NCBI GenBank assembly: GCA_036744635.1 | Contig: DAIOHQ010000001.1 | Location: 20,839-84,838, forward strand | Length of the DNA stretch: 64,000 bases | Direction of reading: 5' to 3' | From: DAIOHQ01 sp036744635 | Lineage (GTDB): Bacteria > Planctomycetota > Phycisphaerae > Tepidisphaerales > Tepidisphaeraceae | Program-made: the position numbers and the translations under genes | The notes under the pieces: generated by a model | Seen by the model: only the letters and a program-made list of their open reading frames with translations | Database searches by the model: none | Told to the model about the DNA's origin: nothing | Shown here: in pieces, positions 26,822 to 37,200 of the stretch | Layout of the letters: each line of letters starts with the position of its first letter | How positions within the stretch are numbered: the stretch's first letter is position 1

Positions 26822-26885
26822 GTAGGGTGGGCGTACTCGCCCACCGCGACGCGCCCGAAGCGGTGGGCGAGTACGCCCACCCTAC
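26822..26885. repeat. Perfect 26-bp hairpin element, GTAGGGTGGGC family
   Basis: Arms GTAGGGTGGGCGTACTCGCC... (26822-26847) and its exact complement (26860-26885) around a 12-base loop. Related elements occur at 47353, 62584 and 63863. It lies 91 bases before the broken dehydrogenase gene. Confidence 0.92.
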
Positions 26886-26976
26886 ATGAACTCATCCTAT
26901 GGCGGCTTTCCTGATCCACTCGCTCAGGAATACGCTCCTATACTTCCTCCATCGTTCAATCCCATGGAGGAAGCGC

Positions 26977-27667
26977 ATGCTCGAAATCGAGTCGCTCGAA
27001 GGGCGTTTGTTGCTGTCGACGCTGCCGGCGGGTTTTGTGGATACGCCGGTGGTCTCGGGGTTGAGCGCTCCGACCACGATGGAATTCGCTCCTGACGGGC
27101 GCATCTTCGTGGCCGAGCAGGGTGGATCATTGCGGGTGATCGAGAATGGCCAGCTTCTTTCGACGCCGTTCCTGACCGTTGACACGGATTCTTCCGGCGA
27201 GCGCGGGTTGCTGGGGATCGCGTTCGATCCCAACTTCGCCGACAACCATTTCGTCTATGTCTATTACACCCACCTTTGAGGAGATCGACGACGGCATCGC
27301 CGGATCAAACTACGGCTGGCCGAACACCGAAGGACCCACCACCGATCCAGCCTTCCGCTCGCCGCTGTTTGCCTATGGCCACGACATCGGCAGCGGCATC
27401 GTGGGCGGCGCTTTCTACCCGAACCTCACGGTGCAGAGCAACATCGCCGGGACATTGCTGCTGCTCGACGGTGCGGCCATCTCAACCCCGTTCATCACCG
27501 CAGGCCCCGTCGGCTTCAAACACCGGCTGCAGGCGCCCCCGACGCAGATCATCGCCGGAGTCAGCTACCGCTTCGTCCGCTGGTCCATTGGCCGGCGCCG
27601 TGCTGTCACCGTTACCGCGGCTGCGACGGATACCACGATCATTGCCGAGCTCAAACCAATCTCATAA
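26977..27667 (+). pseudogene. PQQ-dependent sugar dehydrogenase, internally deleted remnant
   Basis: The first frame starts at ATG 26977 (GGAGG six bases upstream) with the planctomycete leader MLEIESLEGRLLLS. It then reads as the N-terminal blade of a glucose/sorbosone dehydrogenase (TTMEFAPDGRIFVAEQGGSL, LLGIAFDPNF, YVYYT), stopping at 27279. Another frame continues with EEIDDGIAGSNYGWPNTEG and FAYGHDIGSGIVGGAFYPN, and then with a C-terminal domain (GFKHRLQAPPTQIIAGVSYR). Intact relatives have some hundreds of residues between YYT and EEI and again after YPN. The gene is therefore a deletion remnant, or a collapsed assembly. Confidence 0.8.
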
Positions 27668-27692
27668 ATCCAGAGTTCCTGGCGAGGGATAG

Positions 27693-27722
27693 AAAAAGGC
27701 CCGTCCGGGTTGGAAGGGCCTT
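27693..27722 (-). terminator. Intrinsic terminator after the YHS-like gene
   Basis: Minus-strand stem AAGGCCC/GGGCCTT (27716-27722 with 27696-27702) followed by TTTTT at 27697-27693, about 30 bases past the stop at 27752. Confidence 0.8.
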
Positions 27723-27751
27723 GTTCGATATTTTCGCTTGCAGGCGGTGTC

Positions 27752-28027
27752 TTACTTCAGCTTCGCCATGTACTTCTCCGGGTTCTTCTTGAACACCGGC
27801 GGGCAGTCATCGCAGCAGAAGCCGATGACCTTTCCATCGTAGATGGTGGTGATTTTGGGATCGATCTTGTCGCCTTCCACCGGGCAGAGGGTGTTGATCG
27901 GCTTGCCCGATGCGGCCGGCTGGGTCGATGGCGCCGTTGTCGGCGCATCGCTCTTGCCCTCCGCCGCCACCAATACCGCGCCGCCAATCAATACCGCGCA
28001 AACTGCGCTCAAAATTATTGCTTTCAT
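27752..28027 (-). CDS. Small exported YHS/TRASH-like metal-site protein
   Basis: Protein of 91 residues with signal peptide MKAIILSAVCAVLIGGAVLV and a TTAPSTQPAASG linker. A compact domain follows with NTLCPVEGDKIDPK, GFCCDDCPPVFKKNPEKY; the cysteine pattern and the final F-x3-P-x2-Y are those of YHS/TRASH domains that bind heavy metals. It would act outside the inner membrane. GGAG stands nine bases before ATG 28027, and a TATAAT (28069-28074, minus) lies about 42 bases upstream. A terminator follows. Confidence 0.75.
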   Translation of the reverse strand: MKAIILSAVCAVLIGGAVLVAAEGKSDAPTTAPSTQPAASGKPINTLCPVEGDKIDPKITTIYDGKVIGFCCDDCPPVFKKNPEKYMAKLK

Positions 28028-28068
28028 CGTCTGTCTCTCCTGTGAATGTCCTGGCTGATCTCCCCTTG

Positions 28069-28074
28069 ATTATA
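28069..28074 (-). promoter_or_regulatory. Possible -10 box for the YHS-like gene
   Basis: TATAAT on the minus strand, 42 bases before ATG 28027. No convincing -35 box at the right distance. Confidence 0.35.
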
Positions 28075-28120
28075 CAGACCCGATCGCGGCGGGTTCGTTA
28101 GAAAACGCGGCGGTGGCTGC

Positions 28121-28381
28121 TTATTTCTTGAAATATTCCGCGTTTTTTTCGATAAAGCTTGCCCATTCCGCCGGCAGGTCTTCCTGGGGGAAGATGGCCG
28201 AGACCGGGCATTCATCGACGCACAGGCCGCAATCGATGCAGGTATCCGGGTCGATGTAGAGCATCTCCGCTGCCGCGAAAGTCACCTCGTCCTTGGTCGG
28301 GTGGATGCAATCCACCGGGCACACCGCCACGCAGGCCGTGTCCTTGGTGCCGATGCAGGGTTGGGCGATAATATGTGCCAT
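28121..28381 (-). CDS. Ferredoxin with two iron-sulphur sites (7Fe/8Fe type)
   Basis: Electron carrier of 86 residues. PCIGTKDTACVAVCPVDC gives the first cluster (C-x7-C-x3-CP, typical of a 3Fe or 7Fe ferredoxin), and CIDCGLCVDECPVSAI gives the CxxCxxCxxxCP 4Fe-4S site. ATG 28381 is chosen over the longer frame since AAGGAG lies ten bases before it and MAHIIAQPCIG is the usual family start. It could serve any local redox enzyme; no dedicated partner is adjacent. Confidence 0.92.
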   Translation of the reverse strand: MAHIIAQPCIGTKDTACVAVCPVDCIHPTKDEVTFAAAEMLYIDPDTCIDCGLCVDECPVSAIFPQEDLPAEWASFIEKNAEYFKK

Positions 28382-28461
28382 AGCAACTAACTCCTTTACG
28401 TTGTGATTGGACGGGATTATATGGGGGATCATCCCATCGGCAATACACCCGCACGAAAACC

Positions 28462-30876
28462 TTACCCTGGGCCTGAGGCAGTTGTACCGCTATTGGGCGC
28501 GTCAATTCCACTTGGATCGACTCGAACCGCCGCACGGATGGAGAAAAGATCGAGCAGAGCTTGCCGTGCGGGATTGATGCTCATGACCAGGTCCGCAAGA
28601 GTATCGGGGCGCATTTCGTACCACTGGTATCCACGCCGGGCGAGTGATTGACGAAGGGGCCGCCCTTTCTCATTGACGCCGCCGGCGAACTTGCGAATCC
28701 AGGCAAGTGCGCCCGTATGGCCTGCATTCCGCAGTTCCGCTAAAGTCCGCGAACAGCAGAATGCATCTGACGTGCCGGCGGCGACGAAGCCGGTTACGTC
28801 GGTTGGGGATCGCAGCGCGGGTCGAATGTACTGCCGCTCAATGCCGTGCCCGGTTTCGGGGTAGAACAGTGGATTCCAGCCGCGACGTTCGCCGCGGTTA
28901 ATATCGAAGTGTTCCGACGCTGGTACCAGGCGGCGGCCTAGTTCGTCGAGCCAGCCGAGCGCGACGAACATGCCCTGCCACGACAGCCCCAGGACCTCCA
29001 ACCGCTTGATATCTTCGGCACTTCGGTGGTGAGAGACGAAATCATTCATGCCCGCGCCACTCGTGCGGATGCGCGACACGAGTGACTCGACATCGCGGAT
29101 GTCTGCCAAGCGGCGGTGTAAGGCGGTGAAGCGGATGGTTTCGGCGAGGTCATCGGCGGAGCGCACTTGCTCCCGCCGCGTCATCACCAGCAGATTCGTA
29201 ACAATGTCCGCATTTTCGAACCAGCGCCCGGAAGCAGATATCACGACATCGTCAATGCTGTAGAATCGTCGCAGCAGCCGTCGAAAGCGCGCCCCCCAAC
29301 CAGTCGCCAGCCATGCGTTGGTCACGATCATACCCAGGCGCCCACCAGACTTGATGTGCTCCCATAAGAGAAACGGTACAAACGCCATGAAATCGCTCTT
29401 CACATCAAGTTCGTCAATGCCCGCTGCCCGGCTGGCGCTCTGGCTGACTTGCACCAGCATGTCGCGCAGGTCCGGAAGGCTTTCAAATCGGATGAACGGG
29501 GGATTCGTCACCACCGCCGCAAAGGAAGGCAGCGCCTCGGTGACAGCCGCACCGGTCTGCGGGTCTTGGAATTCCACCCGCGATCCGGGAGCAATGGTGA
29601 GCGTATTCTTGCGGAATACGCGGACGAGGTGGCCGAGTTTCCGCGGCGACGAAACAGCGATGGTTGCGATCTGCACCGCAAATGCATCGATGTCGTTAAG
29701 CCAGACACCAGCCGCGGCGTCGGCGTCACTCACCCCAGCCGACCGTTTGGCTTCCATCACGACCCTTGCAATCGTTCCCGAGCCGCAGAAAGGGTCCCAG
29801 ATCGCGGCCTCCAGGTTATCGACGGCCAAGGCGATCAGAAGTTGCGCCAACCTCTCGGGGGTCACATACTGCCCCGAAGTTTTGCGCTGAGACGCCTGCA
29901 CCGTTTCTTCCAGCATTCGACCCAGCAGCGCCTGTTCCACGCCGCGAGGCAGCAGATCGGACAACAGGAAGTTCACCTGCAGCAGTGCCGTCCATGCGCC
30001 GTCTGAGACATGCTCTTGAGCCAGCGCTGGTTGAAAGACCGTCCAAAAATCACACGAGCGGGAGATGGCTTCGAACGCCTTGAGCGCCTGCCGCGGCGTT
30101 GTGTGCTGATCGAAGGCCTCTACGGCCGCCGCGTCGGAGCGCGATGCCTTGAGGTAATGGGCCAACAGCAGTTTGACGATCCAATTGAGCAGGGCCAGGC
30201 GCGCCAGCGCGCGCGGTGCCGTCTCGCCGGGGTATTGTGCGCCAACCTCCACCCACCACACGCTCACGCGGTCGCGCAAGGCGGCCGTTTTTCGCAAGGC
30301 CGTCGCAATCTCAGCGGCGACTGGTTCATGAAGCTCATTCAGCAGATCAATGACGACGGCATCAGAAAACGTCTCCACGACCCCCGGCCGCGTAGGGCGC
30401 CCCGTTCAAACAACTCGTTCAGGTCATCGAGGATATGATGGAGTTGGGACAACCACCGCAGGCGTGCCGGTTCGACCGACCCGCGATCACGAACGTCCGC
30501 CAGTTCCGACCATCGCTGACGTTCGACAAAGTCGCCAGCAGCATCCCGGATGAAGAGTACGGCCTCAGTAACGTTCCAAACGAGAAAGCTGTCGGCGCCG
30601 AGTCGTTGGGCTTTCTCGCGCGCGTTGTCGATGAGCTCATTATCGCTAACGGGTGTGTCCGGGAAATTTCAACTCCCAGCCGTGCAATACTGACCCGCCG
30701 GCGGCGTTATCGAAGAGCAGCACGTCGGGAAAGCGCGTGACCCGACCGCCGCGCAGGGTTCGTTCGCCGCCGCCGCGGCGTATTTTCCGCTGCTGGCGTG
30801 TGCAGTAGGCATTGATCTCGCTGATCAAGTCGATTGCCCAGGCGCGTTCGTTATAGCCGCTGCCCCCGCCGCTCAT
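28462..30876 (-). pseudogene. Type IIG-like restriction enzyme: PD-(D/E)xK nuclease + gamma N6-adenine methylase, two frameshifts
   Basis: Read through two indels, this is one protein of about 804 residues. The N-terminal nuclease shows RFPDVLLFD (Asp51) and GWELKFP (Glu68, Lys70), a PD-(D/E)xK core. The methylase has SGQYVTPERLAQLL, DPFCGSGTIARV and the NPPF catalytic motif, then a target-recognition-like C-terminus. From ATG 30876 the frame breaks at 30661-30663 (one base too many; TAG follows nine bases later). It is restored at 30381-30385 (a C5 run, one base short). The methylase part is open from GTG 30378 and could be made alone. Its ATG overlaps the upstream methyltransferase stop (ATGA). 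Confidence 0.75.
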
Positions 30877-31763
30877 GGCTGCTCCAGCGCGATAGCAGAT
30901 GCGCGGCGGATGACGACTGGCGCGGGGGGTTCGACCTGCCAAAGCCCGACCGTCTGAGCGCAGGCTTTCCGCAAGCGCTGTTCGGCAATGGTCAGATAAT
31001 CGATCTTGTGATCCTTGAAGCGATGAACCTCTTCGTTGCGTTCGATTCCCAGATAGTGTCGTCCTTCGAGGGCTGCGGCCACAAGGAAGCTGCCGCTGCC
31101 GATGGCGTTGTCCAGCACGATGTCGCCGGGATTGGTGAAGGTACGGATCAGATAACGCCCCAGTGCCACCGGCTTTTGCGTTGGGTGCCAGACGGAGCCC
31201 TCGCTCTCGGCCGTCTTGAAATAGACCACATCGGTGGGATAACGCTGACCCTCGCTCTTGACCTCGACGGGTTGAAAACGCCCGTAGCTCCCTGTGTACT
31301 GAGCCTTGCGAATCCCTTTGTTATAGGCTTCCCCCGCCTCCAATTGCGGGTGGTATACCGGCTGCTTGTTGTAAAAGATGCAGATGTCTTCGTGCCGCCG
31401 CAGTGGTTGTTTCTTGGCATTCAGAAAATTCGTGGGTTTTGATTTGACCCAGATAATTTTATTTCGGAACAACGGACCGTTGCTGAGGATGAGCCTGGCG
31501 GTGAAGAGCCCTTGGGCCGTCAGGGCCACGACACCTCGGTCTTTGAGCACCCGTGCGTATGCCGTCCAGAGGCGGTCGAGCGGGATAACACTGTCCCAGT
31601 CGTTCTGTGTCGTGCCGTACGGCAGATCGCATAGAATCAGGTCAACCGATTTGGCCGGAATACGCTCCATGTACTCCAGGCAATCGCCTTCGTACAGGCG
31701 ATCAACGTGTGTGGCCGGCTGCGCTGCGGGGGAAACTATTGGAGCGAGGTTACCTGCCGACAT
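30873..31763 (-). CDS. Site-specific DNA methyltransferase (beta-type N6-adenine/N4-cytosine)
   Basis: Methylase of 296 residues with the circular order of beta enzymes. The catalytic motif DLILCDLPYGTTQND comes first (LPY instead of the common PPY), and the SAM-binding motif VLDNAIGSGSFLVAAAL comes last. RYPTDVVYFKT and HPTQKPVALGRYL are the usual middle blocks. It is followed, with a four-base overlap, by the nuclease/methylase gene, so it probably protects or supplements that enzyme. ATG 31763. Target sequence unknown. Confidence 0.87.
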   Translation of the reverse strand: MSAGNLAPIVSPAAQPATHVDRLYEGDCLEYMERIPAKSVDLILCDLPYGTTQNDWDSVIPLDRLWTAYARVLKDRGVVALTAQGLFTARLILSNGPLFRNKIIWVKSKPTNFLNAKKQPLRRHEDICIFYNKQPVYHPQLEAGEAYNKGIRKAQYTGSYGRFQPVEVKSEGQRYPTDVVYFKTAESEGSVWHPTQKPVALGRYLIRTFTNPGDIVLDNAIGSGSFLVAAALEGRHYLGIERNEEVHRFKDHKIDYLTIAEQRLRKACAQTVGLWQVEPPAPVVIRRASAIALEQP

Positions 31764-31842
31764 GTGCGCATTCTAATGCCAAGGGCCACTTCCAACCAAT
31801 TGGCTACCAAGCTGCAACATTGGATGGCGCAGATGCCGCACG

Positions 31843-33408
31843 TCATCGCGGAATCAGGCTGCGTCCGTTCATCTCCGCCGGCTGCTCCATCTCCATCATC
31901 TGCAGGATGGTGGGGGCTACGTCGGCAAGGCGGCCGCCTTCGTTGAGTTTCTTGCCTTTGAAGCGATCATCCACCACGATCAGCTCGACGTCGTAGGTGG
32001 TGTGGGCGGTGTGGGGGCCGCCGGTGGCGGGGTCGATCATCTGTTCGCAGTTGCCGTGGTCGGCGGTGACGATGGCGACTCCATTTTGCCGCTGCACCGC
32101 CTCCAGGATGCGCCCCACGCAGATGTCCACGTGCTGCACCGCCTGCACGGCGGCATCCAGAACGCCGGTATGGCCGACCATGTCGCCGTTGGCGAAGTTC
32201 ACCACCAGCAGGTCGAACAGATTCGCGTCGATCCGCTTCACCATTTCATCGCACACGCCATAGGCGCTCATCTCCGGCTTCTGGTCATAGGTGCTCACCT
32301 GCGGCGAGGGAACGATCTGCCGCTCCTCGCCGGGGAAGGGCGCCTCGCGATAGTCGTTGAAGAAAAAGGTGACGTGCGGAAATTTTTCCGTCTCAGCGCA
32401 GCGGAACTGCCGCAGGCCCTTGTTCGTGATCAGCTCGCCGAGAATGTTCTTCATCTTCGGCGGCTTGGGATAGGCCACGTGTACCGGCAGGCCCTGTTCG
32501 TAGGCGGTCATGGTGCAGAAAAAAAGTTTGCGCACCTCGCCGCGGTCGAAGCCGGTGAACGAATCGAGCATGAACGCCTTGGTGATCTCGCGCGGCCGGT
32601 CGCCACGGTAGTTGTAGAAGATCACCGAGTCGCCATCGCGCACGATGGCGCGCGGGGTGGCGCCGTCATCGCAGATGACCGACGGCGTCACGAACTCATC
32701 GCCGCTCATGTTCGGCTCGGTGGGGCGGGCATAATAGGAGGTCACCGCTTCTTCGGCCGAGCGGAATTTTGCGCCATCCCCCAGCGCCAGCGCCCGATAC
32801 GCCTTCTCCACCCGCGGCCAGCGGTTGTCGCGATCCATCGCGTAATAGCGCCCGATCACGCTGGCGATCTTGCCCACCCCCAGCTCGCGCATCTTCGCTT
32901 CCACCTGGCGGATGTAGTTGATGCCGGAATTGGGCGAGGTGTCCCGGCCATCGGTGAAAGCGTGCAGAAACACGCGGTTGAGTCCGCGCCGGCGGCACAA
33001 TTCCAGGCAGCCGTAGAGGTGCTCGAGCAGCCCATGCACGCCGGCGTCGCTGACGATGCCAAAGAGGTGCAGGTTCGACTGCTTCTCCAGGGCGTTGCTG
33101 ACGGCGGCGTTCAATTCGACATTGTCATAGAACTCCCCATCGCGAATCTGCTTGGTGATGCGCACCGATTCCTGATCGACGATGCGGCCGGCGCCGATGT
33201 TCTGATGGCCGACTTCGCTGTTGCCCATCGTTCCTTCCGGCAGGCCGACCTCGAAGCCGCTGGTGTGAACCAGCACGTTGGGATATTCCGCCATCAGCCG
33301 GTCGGCCACCGGATGCTTCGCGAGATAGACCGCGTTGGCGTGGTTCCACTGTGGATACGGATTTTTCCCCCAGCCATCCCGGATGATCAAGACTAATGGG
33401 CGTTTCAT
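31843..33408 (-). CDS. gpmI: 2,3-bisphosphoglycerate-independent phosphoglycerate mutase
   Basis: Glycolytic mutase of 521 residues, the standard length. LVLIIRDGWGKNPYPQ holds the first metal-binding Asp, and EGTMGNSEVGHQNIG carries the phosphorylated Ser. FHAFTDGRDTSP, DRDNRWPRVEKAY and TADHGNCEQM supply the remaining substrate and Mn ligands. It interconverts 3- and 2-phosphoglycerate in the cytoplasm. ATG 33408. It stands alone, between the restriction locus and the lysine-rich peptide gene. Confidence 0.95.
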   Translation of the reverse strand: MKRPLVLIIRDGWGKNPYPQWNHANAVYLAKHPVADRLMAEYPNVLVHTSGFEVGLPEGTMGNSEVGHQNIGAGRIVDQESVRITKQIRDGEFYDNVELNAAVSNALEKQSNLHLFGIVSDAGVHGLLEHLYGCLELCRRRGLNRVFLHAFTDGRDTSPNSGINYIRQVEAKMRELGVGKIASVIGRYYAMDRDNRWPRVEKAYRALALGDGAKFRSAEEAVTSYYARPTEPNMSGDEFVTPSVICDDGATPRAIVRDGDSVIFYNYRGDRPREITKAFMLDSFTGFDRGEVRKLFFCTMTAYEQGLPVHVAYPKPPKMKNILGELITNKGLRQFRCAETEKFPHVTFFFNDYREAPFPGEERQIVPSPQVSTYDQKPEMSAYGVCDEMVKRIDANLFDLLVVNFANGDMVGHTGVLDAAVQAVQHVDICVGRILEAVQRQNGVAIVTADHGNCEQMIDPATGGPHTAHTTYDVELIVVDDRFKGKKLNEGGRLADVAPTILQMMEMEQPAEMNGRSLIPR

Positions 33409-33567
33409 GATGGAGTGATCTTACGCGCCGCCGGCGCGTTGTCATCATGTGTCCGATGTCTGAGTCTCGGATGATTCGCGCGCGATTGCTGCACCGGCGC
33501 GGCGAGCAATGGACAACGGAGGGCGGACGCGCTCAAAAAACTTTTCTCACTTCGCAACAAAAAAACA

Positions 33568-33596
33568 TTGACGGGGAAATTCTCCACCTCTACATT
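33568..33596 (+). promoter_or_regulatory. Sigma-70 promoter of the lysine-rich peptide gene
   Basis: TTGACG (33568-33573), 17-base spacer, TACATT (33591-33596), then about 21 bases to the start of transcript plus leader before the ribosome site. Confidence 0.65.
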
Positions 33597-33623
33597 GTTG
33601 GGCAGAAAGGAGGTAACAGCGCC

Positions 33624-33695
33624 ATGGCAAAGAAGACTGCAAAGAAGTCGTCCAAGAAGACGACCAAGAAGACGACCAAGAAGTCGAAGAAGTAA
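33624..33695 (+). CDS. Tiny lysine-rich (histone-H1-tail-like) protein, 23 aa
   Basis: Reads MAKKTAKKSSKKTTKKTTKK followed by SKK: a KK-[TS][TS] repeat with 13 lysines and no hydrophobic residue except two alanines. The repeat codons are regular (AAG AAG ACG ACC). AAAGGAGGT, a complete Shine-Dalgarno sequence, lies ten bases before ATG 33624. A promoter at 33568-33596 and a strong terminator at 33804-33841 frame it. The signals argue for a real and abundant product. Charge suggests binding to DNA or RNA, as with bacterial H1-like tails; this is inferred. Confidence 0.7.
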   Translation: MAKKTAKKSSKKTTKKTTKKSKK

Positions 33696-33803
33696 ATTAC
33701 TTCTGTTCGGCACGTGGCCTTGACGCCGGACGATTTCTGTCGCGTTTGAAAAGTTACCCCAACCGTTTTGGCCTTGGCTCCAACTTAGGCCCGAAACAAA
33801 AGA

Positions 33804-33841
33804 GAAACCTTCCCAGCCACGGCGGAAGGTTTCTTTTTTTA
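33804..33841 (+). terminator. Strong intrinsic terminator
   Basis: Perfect ten-pair stem GAAACCTTCC/GGAAGGTTTC (33804-33813, 33824-33833) followed by eight Ts. Confidence 0.92.
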
Positions 33842-33955
33842 TCCACGCGGTTGTCATCCATCGATCATCCGTTCGCCGACTCTGATCCATGATGGTGAGC
33901 CGATCATTCATGTCCGAGCCGGTTCTGCACTTCATCGATGGGATTTGAAAAGACA

Positions 33956-34016
33956 GTGGCACGGGCGCCTCACCCGTGATTTCTGCGCAACAACACGGGC
34001 GAGGCGCCCGTGCCAC
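33956..34016. repeat. Hairpin element, GTGGCACGGGC family
   Basis: Arms 33956-33978 and 33994-34016 (23 bases, one mismatch) around a 15-base loop. It stands in the gene-free stretch 33842-34286, where I see no other feature. Confidence 0.88.
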
Positions 34017-34286
34017 GAAGTTATTCAAAGTGGCCTGATGGGACGACACGGTACAGGCACCCGCCAATCCTGGTCCGATAACCTTTCCTCCCCCGATTTC
34101 CACTTTTTTTCTTTCAACAGCGGCCGATGCTTCGGTAAGATGCGGGCCTCGTTCCAAAAGCCGCGCCGGGATGCCCCGGCGGTTGCCGCGCTCCGTGGCG
34201 AACTTTCGCCGTCCTCTGACGTTGTATTTCGATCTCGATCTCTATTTAATGTACCGCTCCTCACTGTTATAGGGCTGCACAACTCC

Positions 34287-37200
34287 ATGGCCGGACCATC
34301 GACCGTAACCTCCCCCGCCGGTAACTTCCCGGCCCTCAAGCCTTTAGGGCACCACGCGGGCAAGCCCGCCGTCGCGGTTTCGCGGCCGGTGTTCCTCATT
34401 GGCGCCCGCCACAACTGTCATCTGCACCTGCTTTCCCGCGAGGTTTCCAAGGCTCACGCGGTGCTGATCAACGACAACGACGGCCTGTACATCCGCGACC
34501 TGGCCAGCCGCACGCGGGTTTATGTCAATGGCGAGCAGATCCGCGAGGCGTATCTCGGCGATTCCGATCTCATCAAAATCGGCACCTTTACCTTTAAGTT
34601 GTCGAATGAGGCGCAGAAACTGCGCGGTGGCCACCGGCCTGAACTGCCGGAAGCCGCCCTGATGGTGGATGGGGCTGACGTATCGGTGCCGCTAGAAGAG
34701 CGGGTCTCGCTGATTGGCCGCCGTGCCACTTGCAACATTCCGCTGCTTGAACCGAGCGTCTCGACAAGCCATGCCATTATCTTCGACGTGAATGGCAAGC
34801 GCTATATTCGTGATCTCGGCTCGCGCACGGGGACTTGGCTGAACGGCAAGGCCATTCACCAGGCTGAGCTGAATTTCGGCGATCAGATCAAAATCGGCGA
34901 AACGACTATCTCTTATGTCGCCGCCGGAACAACCGTGCTGGAAGAACCGGCGATGGAAGAGGCGGCGGTTGAAGATTCCGTGGCGGAAGTTGCCGCGGAT
35001 GCGGTCGAAGTGGCGGATGAGGAAGAAATCGCCGCCGAGCCGGAACCGAAAATTGAGGGTCTGGAAGAGCTTGCGGCGGCGTTGCCCACCGAGGTCGAGC
35101 CAGCCGAGCAGCCGGCCGAGCTGCCGATTGAAGATATCGCCCCGCCCGCAATTGCGCCTGCAGTCGAATCAACGCCCGAGAAACAGCCGCAGCTTACTCC
35201 CGCCGCCGCGTCCGAGTTTACCGAGATCGATCTCAGCACCGATCCGGACGTGTCCGGCAGCAATGACACGGCGGCCATTCCCGCCTCTCCGCAAGAACCC
35301 GCTAGAAAACCAGTGTTGTCATCGCAGGTAGTCGATGCGCCTGACAGTATTGATATCGAGGATGAACCACAGCAGTTATTGGTCGATGCCGACCTGCACC
35401 GGGAAAAGTTAAGTTCATCGGCGACCCATACCGAATTGGACCACGCAGCCGAAGAGGCAATTGCACGGGGCACCGAACCCGAGCCGGCCGAGCCGCTGGC
35501 GATCGATCAGGCCGAGCCTGCCATCGATGCCGCGGAAGTCCCCGAGGCCGAAATTTCCGCCCGTGGCGGATGGCACCGTCGGAAGAGAGCCGGCGCCAAC
35601 GAACCGGCAATCGCCGAAGTCCCGCAGTCGGCCGAAGACAAGCCGGCCGAGCCGCAGACCGAGCAGAAGGAAGACGACGTGTTTCGACTTCTCGAAATCG
35701 ACGAATCCAACCAGGACGGCACTACTGCCGTGCTGGATCGCGATGCGCCGGAATCGGGCGAGGTCGAAACCTATCAGCCCGCCGCCGAAGAAGCGGCACC
35801 CGCGGAATTTGAGATGGATCTCAAGCTCGCGCCCGAGCCGGTGGAATTTGGCGAGGAAATCGAAGCGCCGGCCGCTCCGCCGGTGGCCGAGGCGCTGCCG
35901 GAAATCGACCTGGCGGATCTGGATGTGTCGGCGATCGATTTCAATCAGCCTGCAACCGCACCAGAAGAAGGCAAGGCGGCCGCTCCAGAGGCACCTTCCG
36001 ACGAATTGAAGCTGGCCGACATCGATATCGATGACGAAGCCGACATCGTTGCCGAGCAGCCGCTGGTGAATCTTGAGCCGCGCCAGCCGCGCCCGCGGAA
36101 ATCAACCGATCAGTTGATCGAGCTGGACGAGGTGGCGATTCCGTTCGCCGATGACGAAGCCGCTCCGGCTCCCGCTTCCACTTCGGCAGTGGACGTTCCG
36201 CAAGCCCCTGCGGCCGAAGCTGCCGCCGGCGCAGACGACATCGCCCCGCTGGATGTGGCAGCGCGCGTCGAAGAAGCGCCGAAGCGCGGCCGCGGCCGCC
36301 GCAAGAGCGATGAAGCCGATGCGCCGGTGAAGCCAAGCCGTCGCGGCCGGCGCAAGAAAGGCGAAGAAGTTCCCGCCGCCGAAGCGCCCGCCCCGGTCGA
36401 AGAGCCGCCGACGGTCGAATCGCCCGCTGCCACCGCGCCCGCGCCCGCCCTGGCGCCTGAGATGCCCGTGCCGGTGATCGAGGAACCCGCGCCCGTCGCG
36501 GAAACCGCGCTGCTCCCCGAAGTGCCCGCAACCGGTGCCGAAGCCCAGGTCGCTACCCATCCGGCCCCCGAGACCTTGGCCGATGTCGAAGACATCGCCG
36601 CCGAAGCGTTGGGTTCCGTCGAGATCATTGACAAGACCGAGCCGACTCCGGAGTCAGCGCTCGATCTGGAAACCGTCTCGCCGATCGCCGAAGCCGCGCC
36701 GCCGGTCGTCGAATCGGTCCTGAGCGACACTGGATTCGGCAGGGAGGTCAACGATTTCATTGGCGCCACCGGGGCGCCAGTCGAGGAAGCGCCCGTCGCC
36801 GAGACCCCCGCCGTCGTCGAAGAGCTGGCTGTCGAAGAACTGCCCGAAATTGAGGAAGTGACAGCGACAGGGGCATCATCCGCTGAAGAAGCGATCTCCA
36901 CACCGTCAGCGGAGGCTCATGCAGAGACTGATGCGCTTGCCGGACTTGAGATCGCCGACGAGCCCGAGGCGATCGCCGAAGCGGCTCTTCCCGCAGCATC
37001 CGTCGAAGCCAAAGCCGCCGAGGACGAAGAAGATCTCCAGGTTGCACCCGAGCTGGATGAGCTGGCGGTTAATTTCGATCTTGACGCGGTTGACAGCCCC
37101 GGCGCCGCCCTTGCCGCGGAGGAAGAGGAAGAACTTCTCGAACTCGAGCCGACGGATGCCGAGCCGGTTGCCGAAGCGGCAGCGCAAGTGGAAGCGCCCG

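Noticed and set aside
32002..33396. 464-codon open frame opposite gpmI
   Set aside because: Shadow of a textbook enzyme; composition typical of antisense reading.
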